Both the position numbers and the translations under genes were made by a program. The notes below the pieces were generated by a model. That model saw only the letters and a list, made by a program, of their open reading frames with translations, did not search any database and was not told where the DNA came from. From an uncultured Saprospiraceae bacterium (GTDB lineage: Bacteria > Bacteroidota > Bacteroidia > Chitinophagales > Saprospiraceae), in the NCBI GenBank assembly GCA_937928405.1, contig CALFWZ010000118.1:1-51830 (forward strand): a stretch of 51,830 nt of DNA, in the 5' to 3' direction. Positions 18,419-28,400 of the stretch are shown here, in pieces (within the stretch, counting starts at the first letter, position 1; the number at the start of each line of letters is the position of its first letter).

Positions 18419-19741
18419 CTATTCCTCCTTATCCTGTTCTACGATAAGGGGATTTTCTTGAGCCCAAGTATCATTCCTCTTTGCTAATACTTGCCAGCTA
18501 ACTTCTACATTGGGCTGATCTGTTTGAATAACAAAGCTATTCCCTTCCACCTTTTGACTTACGATTGCTTGAGCAAAGACGCCAATGCAGGTAAGGTGAT
18601 AACTGCAATCAATATTAGCGGCAGAAAAGTATTCGGGTAGGGTAACAGTTGCAAAGCCTTGCGCATCTGTAATAATATTTCCACGAAACATATTGATCAT
18701 TTCAGGAGCTTCGATAGAGGCAAAATGTAATGTTTTTGTTTCTGGAGAAAGCGGATGGTTAATTTTAAAGTTTTTGACTGCTGCCGTTAATGTTCCAGTA
18801 ACATCAAAGTCACCATTTATTCGGACAAACCGATTTCCTGTATTAAAGTCACCATAGATTAGGGGGGTAGTAGATGGTAAATTATTGATGTAGAGTTTAT
18901 TGCTGATTGAGAGGTGAGTTGGATTAGCACTATCCGAATCGACAGGTCCTGCTCTGTTTCCAATAAAAATGTTTTGTGATCCATTTATATATGTTCCTGC
19001 TTTATTGCCGATGGCAACATTTCGATTACTTCCTGATTTAATATTTTTTAGGGCATTGAAACCAATGGCTGTATTTTCACTTATAACTATTTTGGTCACA
19101 CCATCTCCAGAGCCTTCTGCTAAGGCGGAGGTACCGACAGCTGTATTACTATTTGAGGACGAATGGATGCCACCTCCAGTTCTAGGACCGATTAGCATAT
19201 TATTAATGCCAGTGCAAATCCCTCCATTCCCAGAACCAGAACCAAATCCAAAGCTGAGATTATTATTTCCTGTCAAGTTGTTTCCTGTAAAGGTTCCAAT
19301 AAAAACATTATAGTTTGCCGTCGTAATATTTGCGGCAGATTGTGAACCAATCATAACATTAGAACTACCCGTAGTCAGAGAGTTTCCAACATTGGAGCCA
19401 AACATGAGATTACCTTTGGCGTTATTTCCCGTTCTATTTAGACTTGTACCGACATTCCCTCCCAGTAATATATTACTGATTCCCATTTCAGGGCTGCCAG
19501 AATTACCAATGACTATGTTTCCAGAAAATGGAGTAGGATAGGAAATATTAATTCTACCTAGAATAGAAAGTTTTGGATAGTAACCACTAGAAGCGTTGGA
19601 TACAGGGTCTGTGCCAATACCGACATTACTATCTTCATCTACTTTTACTTGACCTACAGCGCTGCTGCTGTTAATAGCAATTATTAGAAAGACAATGATT
19701 ATTCCTCTTATTGTCGACAGATGGTTTAGTAAACTTTTCAT
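18419..19741 (-). CDS. Secreted tail-fibre/YadA-head-like protein
   Basis: 440 residues with a signal peptide (~1-31). Residues ~70-290 are short repeats of the xNVxIGxxAG type (NVMIGSQSA, NVFIGTFTG, NTAVGTSAL, NTAIGFNAL, NVAIGNKAG, NIFIGNRAG), as in trimeric adhesin heads and phage tail fibres. After a GDFDVTGTLTAAVKNF linker, residues ~325-440 form a conserved beta domain (KINHPLSPETKTLHF, YHLTCIGVFAQAIVSQK, VEVSWQVLAKRND) found at the end of many tail-fibre-like proteins of Bacteroidota and phages. No S74 endosialidase chaperone and no T9SS domain is seen. It is probably trimeric and at the cell surface. It is divergent from the toxin operon at 19960, across 218 bp, so a functional link is possible but unproven. 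Confidence 0.75.
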   Translation of the reverse strand: MKSLLNHLSTIRGIIIVFLIIAINSSSAVGQVKVDEDSNVGIGTDPVSNASSGYYPKLSILGRINISYPTPFSGNIVIGNSGSPEMGISNILLGGNVGTSLNRTGNNAKGNLMFGSNVGNSLTTGSSNVMIGSQSAANITTANYNVFIGTFTGNNLTGNNNLSFGFGSGSGNGGICTGINNMLIGPRTGGGIHSSSNSNTAVGTSALAEGSGDGVTKIVISENTAIGFNALKNIKSGSNRNVAIGNKAGTYINGSQNIFIGNRAGPVDSDSANPTHLSISNKLYINNLPSTTPLIYGDFNTGNRFVRINGDFDVTGTLTAAVKNFKINHPLSPETKTLHFASIEAPEMINMFRGNIITDAQGFATVTLPEYFSAANIDCSYHLTCIGVFAQAIVSQKVEGNSFVIQTDQPNVEVSWQVLAKRNDTWAQENPLIVEQDKEE

Positions 19742-19813
19742 GTAGCATTAATTTTATGTTGTTGAAATATTGTAAATCTACAAACAAATTTTATGAATAA
19801 TTAAAAATTATGT

Positions 19814-19856
19814 TATTATAATTAAATAAAATGATATTTTTTATTTAATTATAATA
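19814..19856. repeat. 18-bp perfect AT-only inverted repeat
   Basis: Arms TATTATAATTAAATAAAA and TTTTATTTAATTATAATA pair perfectly around a 7-base loop, giving a 43-bp element with a single G. It lies between the divergent starts at 19741 (-) and 19960 (+). Confidence 0.85.
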
Positions 19857-19959
19857 TAAAAAAATATGTTAATGTTTTGTGAAAAGTCTCATTCTTTTAT
19901 TTTAAATTTACATTGAGCTATTGCGTTAGCAACTTCTCAGATTCAACAAAATAAAGCTT

Positions 19960-20787
19960 ATGAAACAATCTGTATTATCATTATTGTTATGTATAATATT
20001 ATTAAATAGCAGTATTGCTGCTGTTCAATTCTACGATTCTTCTTTATTTAGTACTGCTAATAGCAGTGATGTACTTACCTGTGTTGCCCGAAGCAGTCAT
20101 ATATCGTGGGGATTTCAAGATGCTAATTATATTGAACTAAGTATGATTAAGTCAAATGAAGACGGATTCATTGAGTTTAGTATTGAGCCGACAGATTATG
20201 TCGAAGTATCCTTAACAGAAGTCAATAACGACCTTCAGCGTTTTGGTTTTATTTTTAAAAACAATAGTGTGGCAACTATTCAAGTAGAAGGAACTGAAAT
20301 TACGACCAATCCTATCAATTATAACTATTCTGATGTTTTTAAAGTATTGAAATGTGGTAATTTAATAAGGTTTTTCAAAAATGGAGTGAGACTGTATGAA
20401 TATTGTGGAGACAATATGGTTCCAGCCTTGAATCATACTACCCATGTGACCTCCTCTAATAACGATCGACTAACATTAGTCTTTGAAACGCAGATCACCG
20501 ATTGCAGCAGTATGGCGATGATGGGCGTTCAGAGAAATCCAATATCTCCCACCATCTTAGAAACTGACGGTTTAGCTGGAGCTAATCAAATCTTTGCACC
20601 CGATGAATTATTGATTGTTAATGTATTTGACAATAACGGAAACCCCATCCAGCAAATTAAACTTAGAACCAATGCTGAAGGGCGTATTCCTGCTGATCAT
20701 ACAGTAAACGCTTATTTATCTGAAAAATACGATTTGAAAATAATAAGAAATATAAACTTGAGTATTCCTTCTGACAAAAAACTATAA
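19960..20787 (+). CDS. Secreted protein of unknown function, first gene of the RHS operon
   Basis: 275 residues with a signal peptide (MKQSVLSLLLCIILLNSSIAA). The mature part is beta-rich. Residues ~50-150 (WGFQDANYIELSMI, GFIEFSIEPTDYVEVSL, KVLKCGNLIRFFKNGVRLYEYCGDN) resemble the lectin- or jelly-roll-like segments often seen in Bacteroidota secreted proteins (a strand pair of the FKNG-V-LY type), but I cannot name the family. The C-terminal part contains FAPDELLIVNVFDNNGNPIQQIKL. It starts the nine-gene run; the next gene begins one base after its stop. The only clear structure upstream is the long AT palindrome. Function unknown; an envelope component of the toxin locus is inferred from position. 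Confidence 0.75.
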   Translation: MKQSVLSLLLCIILLNSSIAAVQFYDSSLFSTANSSDVLTCVARSSHISWGFQDANYIELSMIKSNEDGFIEFSIEPTDYVEVSLTEVNNDLQRFGFIFKNNSVATIQVEGTEITTNPINYNYSDVFKVLKCGNLIRFFKNGVRLYEYCGDNMVPALNHTTHVTSSNNDRLTLVFETQITDCSSMAMMGVQRNPISPTILETDGLAGANQIFAPDELLIVNVFDNNGNPIQQIKLRTNAEGRIPADHTVNAYLSEKYDLKIIRNINLSIPSDKKL

Positions 20788-20788
20788 G

Positions 20789-23233
20789 ATGAGGAATCAA
20801 TTACGACTTCCGTTTATTTGGTTGTTAGTAATAATCGCATGGTTAGTTAAGATTCCGGTGGGGTTTGCTCAATTAACTATACGATTGTCCGCTGATCCTG
20901 TTTTAGTGAACGAGCGTTTGGTCCTCGACGGAATGACCTTAGAAGTGCAAAATCCTACGAAGCTTACAGGCCAAGTAAAAGTACAAATATATGCTGATCG
21001 GTTTCAAAGTAAGTTATTTGCTAGCTCTAATTCTTTTTTGATTAGCCAATCTAGTCATCTAATAAATCTGAATGATATTTTTAATGAAAACAATATCGTT
21101 TGGACGGAATCTGATAAAGTAATTTGTTTGGTTATCCTTAGAGAGGATCAATTAATTCCTTTAGGACAGTCCTGTTCGGAATTAAGTCAAAAGCAAAATC
21201 AGTCCAGAAAGGAGCATACAGCAAAGGAATTTTTGGATCTAAATATGGTCTATCGAGCCGATGTTTTTCCCACTGAAAAAGATTTACCAATGATGCATAG
21301 TTTAAACTATCAGGGGAGTATAAAAGCAGCGGGCATTCCAGTTGGCTTTAACGGAGTGTTACAAAAAAATAATGACCCTTATCTGGGATATAATATTTCT
21401 AATCACTCCGTCTACTTTGATGTGCAGACTTGGAAAAATAATATGGCTAAAAAAGCCAACCTTATTCACAAACAACAAAAAGATAGCTTGTTAAGAGAAT
21501 TTACGGAATATAAACATGTGAAAAAGCGACATAGCTATATTGAACGTGCTTTGTCTAGTTCTGAAATGATAAAAGAGATCGCCAGCTTTGATAGCTTAAC
21601 TGCCTATTTTCAAGCACTAGATCTACCGCTAGAAACGGATCTCATAAAATTGAGAGATTCATTAAACTTATGTCTTGATAAAATAACAAAAGACCGAATG
21701 TCACCCATCGATTCTTTAGCCGATGGATATAAAAAAGTGAATAAGGGTCAATTAGATTCTTTAAATGCTACCTTAAGTTCGGTAGAGAAAATTATTGATT
21801 TAGAAGCAAAAAAAGAGGCTTATGAAAAGATGCTCAAAATTCGAGCATCTAGTGCCGCTTATATTAAAGACGCTGAAAAAATAATTGATCGTTCTGAACA
21901 AGCATTTGATAGATTGCTCAACAGCCCTGAGCAGTTAAATAAATTTTTGAATCAACATGGACAAGGAGATAAACTTACTCGAATTATGAATCATGTCTCA
22001 GATCTAAGATTGGGAAACTTTAATCCTGGATTTTCAAGATTGGTTTTACAAAATAATCAGCTAATTGGAGGATTAGCTGGGGTAGGGTATGGGAACTTTG
22101 AATTGAGTGGGTTTCATGGGAAAACTAGATCCAGCGATTTACTGGTTACCTCCGATACGTTGTTAACATCTACCTATTTATCGGGAGCAAAGTTGAACTA
22201 TAGTCATGGTAACATCAGTCAGTCTTTTTTTGGAATATTTAATAGTGGACAAGGGACGCAAGGCTATGATGAAACTAAAATGATTTTAGGTTATACTACG
22301 GATTATGCACTTAGTGATCGAGCAAGTCTTGAATTCGATTTAGCTTGGGCAGGAGCTACGAGTACTCCATCCGTAACCTCTAGTGAAAATTCAGGAATGC
22401 AAAGTTTGCTAAAAAGTTCTGCTAGCTATTTAAAATATTCTGGACAATCCAAAAATAACAAAGTGACTATGAATACGGCGCTGGAATATTATGGCCCTGA
22501 TTATTACGATTTTAATAATCCATTTCTCAATAATAATTCTTTAACCAGCACGAGTAATATTTCCGTAAGTCCCTTGAATTTTCTTAGAGTTGGTGGGAAT
22601 TTATTATTGCAAAAATCAGGAATATGGGAAACTTTTTCTGAAAAAACCGATGTAGTTTCTGGTGGTATTAATATTAGTCTTGCTGCCAAGCAATGGCCAG
22701 TCATTCAGTATATTTATAACAAGACCAAGTCGTCTTCTACGCAGTTTAATTATACGGGAGATTTTCACAGTATTAATGTAAGTACAGATTATAAAATTAA
22801 AAAACTAAAAGTGCAATCCTTTTTTAATTTGAGTTATGTAAATAACGCGGGTAGCCAAGATACGGCACAGCATCAGTTTGTTTCTTTTTCATTAAACCAA
22901 GTGACACATTTTACTGAAAATGTAAATTTATTATTGACTGGAAATTTTGCAAAAGACCTAGATGATTCTGAGTTTGGTAGTAATTATAATTATCAGGCAG
23001 AATTAAATTTCCTATTCAAGAAAATTAATATTAATCCTGGGGTCGAAGTAGTACTGAATAGGGGGCAGCATCAGGTTGGATGGAATCTGGATATTTCTTT
23101 TCTAATTAACCAGTATCTAGGAATTGACATATCCTTTGACAGTCTATGGTATCATAGTAGAATCAATGAGGAGGGAATATTGGAGCGTAATTTTATTCCT
23201 CGTGGAATATCAAGAGTTAAATATAATTTTTAA
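20789..23233 (+). CDS. Outer-membrane beta-barrel protein with internal helical domain
   Basis: 814 residues with a signal peptide (~1-28). Residues ~28-140 form a beta-sandwich-like domain (DPVLVNERLVLDGMTLEVQNP). Residues ~209-400 are strongly helical and charged (HKQQKDSLLREFTEYKHVKKR, DSLNATLSSVEKIIDLEAKKE, RSEQAFDRLLNSPEQLNKFL). From ~410 to the end the sequence alternates as in a large barrel (GNFELSGFHG, AKLNYSHGN, VKYNF) and ends in Phe, the usual C-terminal signal for BAM-inserted barrels. The order, periplasmic domains followed by a barrel, suits a channel or transport protein. It follows the previous gene by one base and is 18 bp from the next. A role as the exit pore for the giant proteins downstream is inference only. 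Confidence 0.72.
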   Translation: MRNQLRLPFIWLLVIIAWLVKIPVGFAQLTIRLSADPVLVNERLVLDGMTLEVQNPTKLTGQVKVQIYADRFQSKLFASSNSFLISQSSHLINLNDIFNENNIVWTESDKVICLVILREDQLIPLGQSCSELSQKQNQSRKEHTAKEFLDLNMVYRADVFPTEKDLPMMHSLNYQGSIKAAGIPVGFNGVLQKNNDPYLGYNISNHSVYFDVQTWKNNMAKKANLIHKQQKDSLLREFTEYKHVKKRHSYIERALSSSEMIKEIASFDSLTAYFQALDLPLETDLIKLRDSLNLCLDKITKDRMSPIDSLADGYKKVNKGQLDSLNATLSSVEKIIDLEAKKEAYEKMLKIRASSAAYIKDAEKIIDRSEQAFDRLLNSPEQLNKFLNQHGQGDKLTRIMNHVSDLRLGNFNPGFSRLVLQNNQLIGGLAGVGYGNFELSGFHGKTRSSDLLVTSDTLLTSTYLSGAKLNYSHGNISQSFFGIFNSGQGTQGYDETKMILGYTTDYALSDRASLEFDLAWAGATSTPSVTSSENSGMQSLLKSSASYLKYSGQSKNNKVTMNTALEYYGPDYYDFNNPFLNNNSLTSTSNISVSPLNFLRVGGNLLLQKSGIWETFSEKTDVVSGGINISLAAKQWPVIQYIYNKTKSSSTQFNYTGDFHSINVSTDYKIKKLKVQSFFNLSYVNNAGSQDTAQHQFVSFSLNQVTHFTENVNLLLTGNFAKDLDDSEFGSNYNYQAELNFLFKKININPGVEVVLNRGQHQVGWNLDISFLINQYLGIDISFDSLWYHSRINEEGILERNFIPRGISRVKYNF

Positions 23234-23251
23234 TAGTAAGAATTGGACACC

Positions 23252-24346
23252 ATGAAAAAAGGAATATTTTTTATTATTTGGTTATTGAGTTGTTTGAGTC
23301 AAATCAATGGACAAACAGACATTAATTTATTGGCCCCAGCGGGTACGACGCCTTATGCCAGACTCAGTAATCTGCTTAATTTTCAGATAAATCATGCTGG
23401 TCCCGGAGAACTTCCCGTATATATCCAAATTAGCCTCGAAGAACAAACAAGTGGATTAGTCAGTACACTCCGCTCCGAACAAGTACAACTCAACCGAGGG
23501 ATCAACAATGGAATTCGACTGGTGGGGATCAATGGTTCAAATTTAAATCTAGTTTTTGCCCGTACTAGTTTTGAACGAATTTTAGATATAAGCTTTAATT
23601 TCCCCAACGGAAAATACAATTATTGTGTGGAGGTCCGAGGTGAAGAAAATCAAATCATTGCCAAAGCCTGTAGTGCCTTCGAACAGATAAAGCCGGAATC
23701 TTTCTTTTTGATTTATCCTTTTGATCAGGAAGAAATAGAAGATGAATTAGTCAATTTCAATTGGACGCCTTACCCAACAGCAAATACGGGAGACTTAACG
23801 TATAGCATCCGATGGATAGAAACGGATCAACGGATTAATAATACAAAAGACTTTTTTACGACTAATGAGTTTTTTCATATGGATGATGTTTCTAATAATG
23901 TATTAATCTACCGTCCCACCTTTCCTAAGTTTGATCGATCTAAATTCTATTATTGGCAAGTAGAAGCAAGAGATGGACTCCGAAGATTGGCAAGAAGTGA
24001 AATTTGGGAGTTTAGTTTTAAGGGTGAGAAGATTGATTTATCAAGTAAAACCTATGTGAGGTTGGATCAATCTAGTATGGATCATATACATTATTTTAAA
24101 GGTGATTTTTTAAATTTTGTTTGGGAAAATAAGTACGCACCGTCTGATTTTAATTTTGAAATCCAAAACGAAAAAGGAGAGCATATTGATTTACTAGTTG
24201 CCGATGGTTCAACCAAATTGATTAATGGGGAAAATTATTTTAGTCTTATGGTTGGAGATGATATAGTATCGCAACGACCTTATCTCTTAAGTGTGCGAGG
24301 AAAAAATAAAGTATTTAAAATTAAATTTCTAAAAGTAGATAAGTGA
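23252..24346 (+). CDS. Secreted TANFOR/FN3-like protein
   Basis: 364 residues from ATG 23252, which starts the signal peptide MKKGIFFIIWLLSCLSQINGQ; a TTG nine bases upstream is less likely. Residues ~22-150 (VYIQISLEEQTSGLVSTLRSE, then GKYNYCVEVRGEENQIIAKAC) resemble the Bacteroidota TANFOR-type domain, with two cysteines that could form a disulphide. Residues ~155-260 look like an FN3-type fold (VNFNWTPYPTANTGDLTYSIRW, YYWQVEARDG). A third beta segment ends the protein. The gene shows the same export-and-beta-domain style as the first two genes of the operon, and its TGA overlaps the next start (GTGA). It is probably a periplasmic or outer-membrane accessory. The family label is moderate confidence; the role is unknown. 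Confidence 0.65.
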   Translation: MKKGIFFIIWLLSCLSQINGQTDINLLAPAGTTPYARLSNLLNFQINHAGPGELPVYIQISLEEQTSGLVSTLRSEQVQLNRGINNGIRLVGINGSNLNLVFARTSFERILDISFNFPNGKYNYCVEVRGEENQIIAKACSAFEQIKPESFFLIYPFDQEEIEDELVNFNWTPYPTANTGDLTYSIRWIETDQRINNTKDFFTTNEFFHMDDVSNNVLIYRPTFPKFDRSKFYYWQVEARDGLRRLARSEIWEFSFKGEKIDLSSKTYVRLDQSSMDHIHYFKGDFLNFVWENKYAPSDFNFEIQNEKGEHIDLLVADGSTKLINGENYFSLMVGDDIVSQRPYLLSVRGKNKVFKIKFLKVDK

Positions 24347-24849
24347 TAACGAATCGAGTTCTAATTTTTCTTTTGTTTTTAATAACAATGATCGGTTTTT
24401 TTTATTCATCAAAAAATGAGCATAAAAAGATAGCAGTAGTTGATATTACAGAACTATATCAATCCTTCAATTTGACTAAGGAGTTGGACAAAAAATATAT
24501 GGCCATAACTGCTAAAAAACAAGTCGCTTTGGACAGTCTTGAAAACACGGTTATTGCATTGAAGTCAAAATTTTCAAAAGAAAATAATAACCTGTTTTTA
24601 GCTCAGATAGATCGTGCGGTCAACTTTCAAAAAAAAATAATCGCAGAAAATGAGCAATATCAAAAAGAGCTCGATCAACAGATTTGGACCCAACTCAACG
24701 AATATATTGCCCTTTTTGGCAAAGCTGAAAAAGTAGATGTGATTCTCGGATCAAAGAGCGATGGAACTGTTTTGTTTCGTCACGATAAAGTAGATTTGAC
24801 TAAAAACGCAATAGAATTTATTAACAACAAATATGCTGGAATCAACTGA
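24343..24849 (+). CDS. Skp/OmpH-like periplasmic chaperone
   Basis: 168 residues starting at GTG 24343, overlapping the previous stop. An N-terminal membrane segment (VLIFLLFLITMIGFFY) is followed by the family start KKIAVVDITELYQSF, a long coiled-coil helical arm (~40-125) and the conserved end VDVILGSKSDGTVLFRHDKVDLTKNAIEFINNKY. Skp trimers hold unfolded outer-membrane or secreted proteins in the periplasm. The core genome copy of skp is normally next to bamA; a second copy inside a toxin operon suggests a dedicated chaperone for the barrel protein or the giant exported proteins here. Its TGA overlaps the next ATG (TGATG). The first segment may stay as an uncleaved anchor, as no clear cleavage site is seen. 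Confidence 0.8.
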   Translation: MITNRVLIFLLFLITMIGFFYSSKNEHKKIAVVDITELYQSFNLTKELDKKYMAITAKKQVALDSLENTVIALKSKFSKENNNLFLAQIDRAVNFQKKIIAENEQYQKELDQQIWTQLNEYIALFGKAEKVDVILGSKSDGTVLFRHDKVDLTKNAIEFINNKYAGIN

Positions 24850-25484
24850 TGATTAAGAATAAAAAACAAGCAGGGTTTATCGTAGGAGGACTTGTAATGA
24901 TGGTCATCATTATGGGAAATATAATCTTTAAAGAATCACCAGCCGATTATTTAAATAGAGTGGATCGCAGTGTTGGCACCTATGTTCAAGAAAGGTCTTT
25001 TGGAGACTTTAAGGTTAAAATGAAATATAAATCGCCTAGCTATATGGCTACGGCACAATTGCTAAGGTCGACAAATGCTCAAAAAACTGATTTTAAAGAA
25101 CTGGTAGAATCATATAAAACCTCCAGCAATTATGTACTGCAATTCGAAAATATGACCGGTGGCGATTTGATGAAAAAGATAGCCACTTCTGATCAGAAAT
25201 ATCAAGAGCTAGTTAACTATTTAGCTTTTGGGATTCAGGAAGATTTATTTCTCTGTACTACTACAGATACAATCCCATGTAGCTTTGCACACTTTGAAAG
25301 AAACTTTGATGTTGCGCCTTTTACAAATATTGATATTGGTTTCAAACACGATTATCATTCCTTGCTTGACCAAGATAATTGGTCCATACTATTTAATGCA
25401 GAACGCTTCGCAATTGGACCACTTTATTTCCGATTTGAGGCAGCAGAATTAAACGAAAATCCAAAATTCTCTTTTGATAAATAA
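24849..25484 (+). CDS. Membrane-anchored protein of unknown function
   Basis: 211 residues. One N-terminal membrane segment (AGFIVGGLVMMVIIMGNIIF, residues ~8-27) with basic residues before it gives an N-in topology, leaving ~180 residues in the periplasm. The soluble part (RSFGDFKVKMKYKSPSYMA, FKELVESYKTSSNYVLQFE, FAHFERNFDVAPFTNIDIGFKH) matches no family I recognise; it has two cysteines (LFLCTTTDTIPCSF). It overlaps the chaperone gene by one base and ends 6 bp before the 2340-residue gene, so it belongs to the operon. Confidence 0.65.
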   Translation: MIKNKKQAGFIVGGLVMMVIIMGNIIFKESPADYLNRVDRSVGTYVQERSFGDFKVKMKYKSPSYMATAQLLRSTNAQKTDFKELVESYKTSSNYVLQFENMTGGDLMKKIATSDQKYQELVNYLAFGIQEDLFLCTTTDTIPCSFAHFERNFDVAPFTNIDIGFKHDYHSLLDQDNWSILFNAERFAIGPLYFRFEAAELNENPKFSFDK

Positions 25485-25490
25485 TTTATT

Positions 25491-28400
25491 ATGATTAGAC
25501 AAAAGCACTATAGAAAAGTAAGTATCGCCCTGATTTGGATTATGGTATTTCAGATAGTCAGCCCATCCATTGGATATGCACTTACTTCTGGACCTAGTCA
25601 GCCTGAAGTACAGAGTTTTGAACCCGTAGGGACTTCCCAGATGGTGGATCTTTTCTCTGGAGACTTCAACTATAATATTCCCCTGCTAGAAGTTGGTGGT
25701 TATCCCATCAATGTGGCTTATCATGCTGGAATTGGTATGGAGCAAGAAGCAAGCTGGGTAGGACTCGGATGGAATCTTAATCCTGGAGCACTGAATCGAA
25801 ATATGCGAGGAATTCCAGATGATTTTTCGGGCGAAGAAATCTTTAAAGAGGTTTTTCAGAAAAAGAATATATCTACTTCTTTTATGCTCAAGCCAAAAGC
25901 TGAGTTACTGGGAATACCAGCACTAAAGGGAAGTCTTGGTATCAAAACCAATAATTATAAAGGAATGAGCATTGTCTTGGGTGCAAATCTAGCAGTAGAT
26001 GATATCCAAAGTATGGGATCCTTTAAATTGGGCGCAAATCTGGGATTAAATACAGAATCTGGCGTTACATTAGAACCTACTCTTTCTACTTCTTTGGCAC
26101 TGGATACAAAGGAATATTTATTTTTTGGGGATATGAAAATTGGCGCACCTGTTAATTCACGTCAGGGTTTAACGCAATTAAATTATGGCCTAGAACAGGG
26201 AATGACCGTCAGAAAGCATGAAACCTTTTCTGAAGTAATGAGTTTTGGAGGGACCTCTACGAACGGTAGCTTCACCACCTTTAATACACCCACTTATACG
26301 ACTCGAACAGAGTTTGATGCTACCTCTTTTTCTTTTAGTGCGACGTTAGGTTTAGGACCAGAATTTCCAGTAACGCTTTTACAAGGAGAAGTCACCGGAA
26401 GTTTTAGTACCCATAAAATTGATGGTCGGAAAGTACTTAAGTCTTATGGTTATTTAAATCACCATCTGGCAGATCCCCGAAAGCATGTGACAGATTTTAA
26501 CCGTGAAAAAGACGGTCCTTTTTTCGACGGAACTAACATACTTCCCCTCACCAATTTGACTAATGATGTATTTAGTGTTACTGGTCAAGGAATGGCTGGT
26601 GCTTTTCGGAGTTATAGAAATCAAATCAGTTATGTGACAGACCCTAGCACGTTTACCACTAGTACCAGTGGTTCCGTTAGTGCAGAAGTTGGAGTGCCAG
26701 GATCACCCATTACCTTTAAGGGTGGGGGTGGAGGTACCGCTCATTTTCAGAATTCTCGCTCAGGAATCTGGTCAAATGGTAATGCAGCGCTTGGAACGTT
26801 TAATAATCAAGCGCTTCCAGCAAATGATATAGATAAAAACCTTTTTGAGCATAGTTATATCAAGCAATTAGGAGAACTCACTTCAGATCAGGGACGATTT
26901 GCTAACCTAGGTGGCGACGATGCGATTGCGTTTAATCGAACCGGTCATTCCTTGGCTGGAACCCTCAGCCATGCCAATGGTGATGTTGCGCCTGTTGAGG
27001 ATAAAAGAGCCATTAGAAATCAACTAACGAATTATAAAACCTTTTCGGATGTGATGACTGAAAATCAAGATCGAGTCATCAACGTTTATCAAGGCGGATT
27101 AGACGCTAACGGACGTCCCTTGAAAACGGCTACCAAGGTGACGGATTATTTTAATTATTTAGACGAATACGGAATTGAGCCAACCCAAATTTTTGAATAT
27201 GATGTGCTGAGAACAGACGGTATGCGCTATAAGTATGGTCAGCCTGCTTACAACTTGATAAAAGAGGACTTAAACTTTAGTAAGGAACCAAATTACGATC
27301 AACTGACTAATAACGAAACAGGTATTGTTAAATATAACAGAGGGACGGATGATACGCCTGGTGAAAATCCAAATGGAATTGATGGATATGTCTCTAAAGA
27401 AAAAATACCAGCATACACCTATTCTCATCTTTTAACAGAAGTACTCTCTCCAGACTATTCTGATCTCACTGGGGATGGTCCTACGGATGATGATTATGGA
27501 AATTGGGTGAAATTTAATTATAAATGTGTGGCGGGCCCACTGGCTAATAATGAGAATTATAAGTGGCGATTTCCTTATGCAAAAAACACATCATTTAACG
27601 AAGGTATTGCGAATTATAACGAAGGACTTAAGTCTGTAAAAAGAGATGATAAAGCTAATTTTTCTTACGGAGAAAAAGAGTTATGGTACGTTCAATCTAT
27701 AGAATCTCGTTCTCATATTGCTATTTTTCATACTTCCGACCGTAAGGATGCAGCTGGAGTCGATAACCGAAATGGACGTACCCAAGGTGTTTTATTTGGT
27801 CCTAAAAGCCAAAAATTAGATAAGATAGAATATTTTGCTAAAAATGACCTCTATCGAGAACAAGGAAATGCCATACCACTTAAGACGGTTCATTTTGTTT
27901 ATGAATCGGGTAGTGAATATGAGTTATGTAAAAAGGTACCTAATCATACCGATTTTTTAAATGATAATGAACCTTATGATGCAAATAACTCCGGGAAATT
28001 AACGCTTAGTGGTTTATATTTTACTTATGGAAATTCGACTAAAGGTCAATATTCTAAATATGATTTTGGTTATGATGCAGCAGCTAATTATGACTATCAT
28101 CCAAAATCGCAAGATAGATGGGGGAATTATAAGGCCGAACCTGCTATCACAAGCTATCGCCCCGACGAAATTAATGACAGTAATCCATTAAGTAATAGAG
28201 ATTTTCCTTATGCAGAACAGGATCCAATCTTGGCAGATGAGTATGCGGGAGCTTGGAATCTATCGACGATTCATCTTCCTTCAGGAGGAAAAATTGAAAT
28301 AGAATATGAGTCGGATGACTATGCCTATGTACAAGATAAACGTGCGGGTCAAATGTTTAAGTTAGAAGGTTTTAGTCAAGGAGTACCAACCAGTCTTAAT

